Assembly: GCA_039029195.1 (NCBI GenBank)
Contig: JBCCGR010000030.1
Location: forward strand, 1-53,240
Source of the DNA: JBCCGR01 sp039029195
Lineage (GTDB): Bacteria; Pseudomonadota; Alphaproteobacteria; Rhizobiales; Rhizobiaceae
Direction: 5' to 3'
DNA length: 53,240 bases
Part shown: piece after piece, positions 52,022 through 53,240 of the stretch
Numbering within the stretch: the stretch's first letter is position 1
How the letters are laid out: each line of letters starts with the position of its first letter
Translations under genes and position numbers: made by a program
Notes under the pieces: model-generated
Told to the model about the DNA's origin: nothing
The model's database searches: none
Seen by the model: the letters and a program-made list of their open reading frames with translations, nothing else

Positions 52022-53038
52022 ATGCCTCTGTCAGTTCAAATCGTTGCCAGTCCGGAAACGAGCGCTTCCAGCGTGTTTGGCTTGTATGACACTTTGGTGG
52101 CGGCGGGGCGGGACTGGGAGCTTCTGGTGAGCGGCAATGAACCTGCGCCGGTGTTTGACGTCAGCCTCGTTGGTCCGGAAATCCAAGGGTTTCGTTGCGG
52201 AAGTGGCGTGTGGATCGTACCAGACCAGACATTTAATAACGCCGACTACGCAGACATTGTAGTCGTACCGGGACTAACGCTTTCTCCACATGATCGACTT
52301 GACCCAGAACAACACCCTTGTTTGGCGTGGCTTGCTAAGAGCGATTTGTCCAAGACGCGACTAGTTTCGGCCTGCACAGGGGCAGTCTATTTAGCGGAAA
52401 TTGGAATACTGGATGGGGTTGAAGCGACGACGCATTGGGCTTGGGAAAGCCTCTTTCGAAGGTTTTATCCAAATGTGCGGCTGCGGACCGACCGCGGCCT
52501 TTGCTTTTCCGATGCATCTCACGGACCCGTTACGTCTGGCGGTACAACTGGATGGCATGAACTTGCAACGTTCTTGATCGCCCACTACGGAGGTACACAG
52601 AGGGCTGTCCGGGCTGCAAAGGTTTGGCTAATGGCCAACCGCGGGGAACTTCAGTCACCGTTCACTTCGATGATCACAACTACCCCTCATGCAGATGCGG
52701 TTATTGCAAAAGTTCAAGAATGGATTGCATACAACTACGCCATCGATAATCCGGTTGCCGAAATGGCGGAATGTTCCGGATTGCCGCCAACTACTTTTGC
52801 ACGACGCTTCCGCAAGGCGACGAGCAAGTCACCGCAAGACTATGTTTTGGCACTTCGAATTGAAGAAGCCCGGCAGCTTCTTGAAACGACCGAGTGTTCG
52901 GTAGCGGAAGTCGGTGAAGCAGTCGGCTATGTTGATACACCGTCGTTTAGGAGTTTGTTCAAGCGCAAGACTGGACTGACCCCTACCGAACATCGCAATA
53001 TGTTTGGCCATTCCCGGTTCTCTAGTTATTCCCATTAG
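52022..53038 (+). CDS. GlxA-type transcriptional regulator (DJ-1/PfpI plus AraC HTH)
   Basis: A 338-residue regulator with an N-terminal DJ-1/PfpI-like ligand-sensing domain (VVVPGLTLS, VSACTGAVYLAEIGILDG) and a C-terminal AraC DNA-binding domain (AEMAECSGLPPTTFARRFRKATSKSPQDYVLALR, then VGEAVGYVDTPSFRSLFKRKTGLTP). This layout is GlxA/ArgR-CdhR-like; targets include catabolic genes. The ATG at 52022 is preferred; a TTG six bases upstream is possible. The ligand is unknown. Confidence 0.9.
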   Translation: MPLSVQIVASPETSASSVFGLYDTLVAAGRDWELLVSGNEPAPVFDVSLVGPEIQGFRCGSGVWIVPDQTFNNADYADIVVVPGLTLSPHDRLDPEQHPCLAWLAKSDLSKTRLVSACTGAVYLAEIGILDGVEATTHWAWESLFRRFYPNVRLRTDRGLCFSDASHGPVTSGGTTGWHELATFLIAHYGGTQRAVRAAKVWLMANRGELQSPFTSMITTTPHADAVIAKVQEWIAYNYAIDNPVAEMAECSGLPPTTFARRFRKATSKSPQDYVLALRIEEARQLLETTECSVAEVGEAVGYVDTPSFRSLFKRKTGLTPTEHRNMFGHSRFSSYSH

Positions 53039-53096
53039 TTGGGGGCCGGGATATGCAACTCCACTGACTGCTTTGGGCTCGAAGCGGCCCTACGCC

Positions 53097-53240
53097 TTAT
53101 TCAGTTGCCTCAGCCAACCCCGCACCCTTCGCCCGGCTGGAGTTGACCTCACGCCCCACACGATAGCTGACAAGCTCCGATCCGCGATTGTGTTTCAGCA
53201 CACCTCGTGCGGTTTCAACGTCCGTGTCCTCATCAAGCCA
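53097..53240 (-). CDS. C-terminal part of an unidentified gene (partial)
   Basis: An open frame of 47 codons runs from the window edge to TAA at 53097-53099 and reads WLDEDTDVETARGVLKHNR, continuing to GAGLAEATE. Codon use looks coding and polarity suits a soluble protein end. The gene starts outside the window; the family was not recognised. Confidence 0.55.
   Translation of the reverse strand, partial: WLDEDTDVETARGVLKHNRGSELVSYRVGREVNSSRAKGAGLAEATE

Noticed and set aside
1..53240. CRISPR array, insertion sequence or prophage
   Set aside because: No regularly spaced repeats, transposase or phage structural genes were seen; the Gp37/Gp68 name of DUF5131 reflects family history only.

Overview
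The window is chromosomal DNA of an alphaproteobacterium, most likely of the order Hyphomicrobiales (Rhizobiales). The pointers are a split ATP-synthase Fo operon (atpI-atpB-atpE-atpF'-atpF), a type II lumazine synthase (RibH2) behind an FMN riboswitch, a long glyS, a CUG tRNA-Gln, an IspB/IspE isoprenoid pair, and a guaA ... rsmB-MAPEG-guaB-rlmE-ppx gene order. I recognise the families from their sequences; the exact genus is not decidable here.

Layout. 1-700: a gene tail, a candidate small RNA with a strong terminator, and several dispersed palindromic repeats. 703-6661: glyS-ytoQ-merF on the minus strand, a CDGSH protein and a VOC protein lying between glyQ and glyS, then the FMN riboswitch and ribH2. 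7050-9337: an S49 peptidase, a TrmN6-like methyltransferase and a DUF2007 protein (minus). 9617-14280: ispB, a secreted TPR protein, ispE and moaB (plus). 14424-16199: a secreted serine hydrolase and a SAM methyltransferase. 16378-19554: an AT-richer accessory block on the minus strand holding TcmP, a three-cysteine DUF5131 (phage Gp37/Gp68) protein and a cytosolic-type 5'-nucleotidase. 19798-27207: export-oriented oxidoreductases (a Tat multicopper oxidase with a divergent MarR regulator, a PhoX phosphatase, a sorbosone-dehydrogenase-like protein) and an OYE-family reductase. 27320-29284: a PA0069-type radical SAM protein and rnhB. 29339-36533: the Fo operon, a SleB cell-wall hydrolase, der, a YfgM-like TPR protein and NnrU. 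36623-42298: a DksA/TraR zinc finger, an ArsR-SRPBCC pair, a GGDEF-EAL protein and an L,D-transpeptidase. 42647-50833: guaA, a membrane cyclic-nucleotide-binding protein, rsmB, MAPEG, guaB, rlmE and ppx, all on the minus strand. 51095-53240: tRNA-Gln, a small zinc-ribbon protein, a GlxA-type regulator and a partial gene.

How the genes work together. Most of the window is housekeeping: glycyl-tRNA charging, riboflavin and isoprenoid synthesis, proton-driven ATP synthesis, ribosome assembly (Der, RsmB, RlmE), GMP synthesis (GuaA and GuaB) with a polyphosphate/pppGpp phosphatase (Ppx/GppA), and cell-wall turnover (SleB hydrolase, L,D-transpeptidase). The best candidate for an undescribed system is the TcmP/DUF5131/5'-nucleotidase block, whose first operon has a consensus-quality sigma-70 promoter that stands out in this GC-rich DNA. 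Other notable signals are a hairpin that would sequester the ribH2 Shine-Dalgarno sequence, an orphan MerF coupled to glyS-ytoQ, two families of intergenic repeat present in more than one copy, and a candidate sRNA at the left end. No CRISPR array, insertion sequence or prophage was seen.
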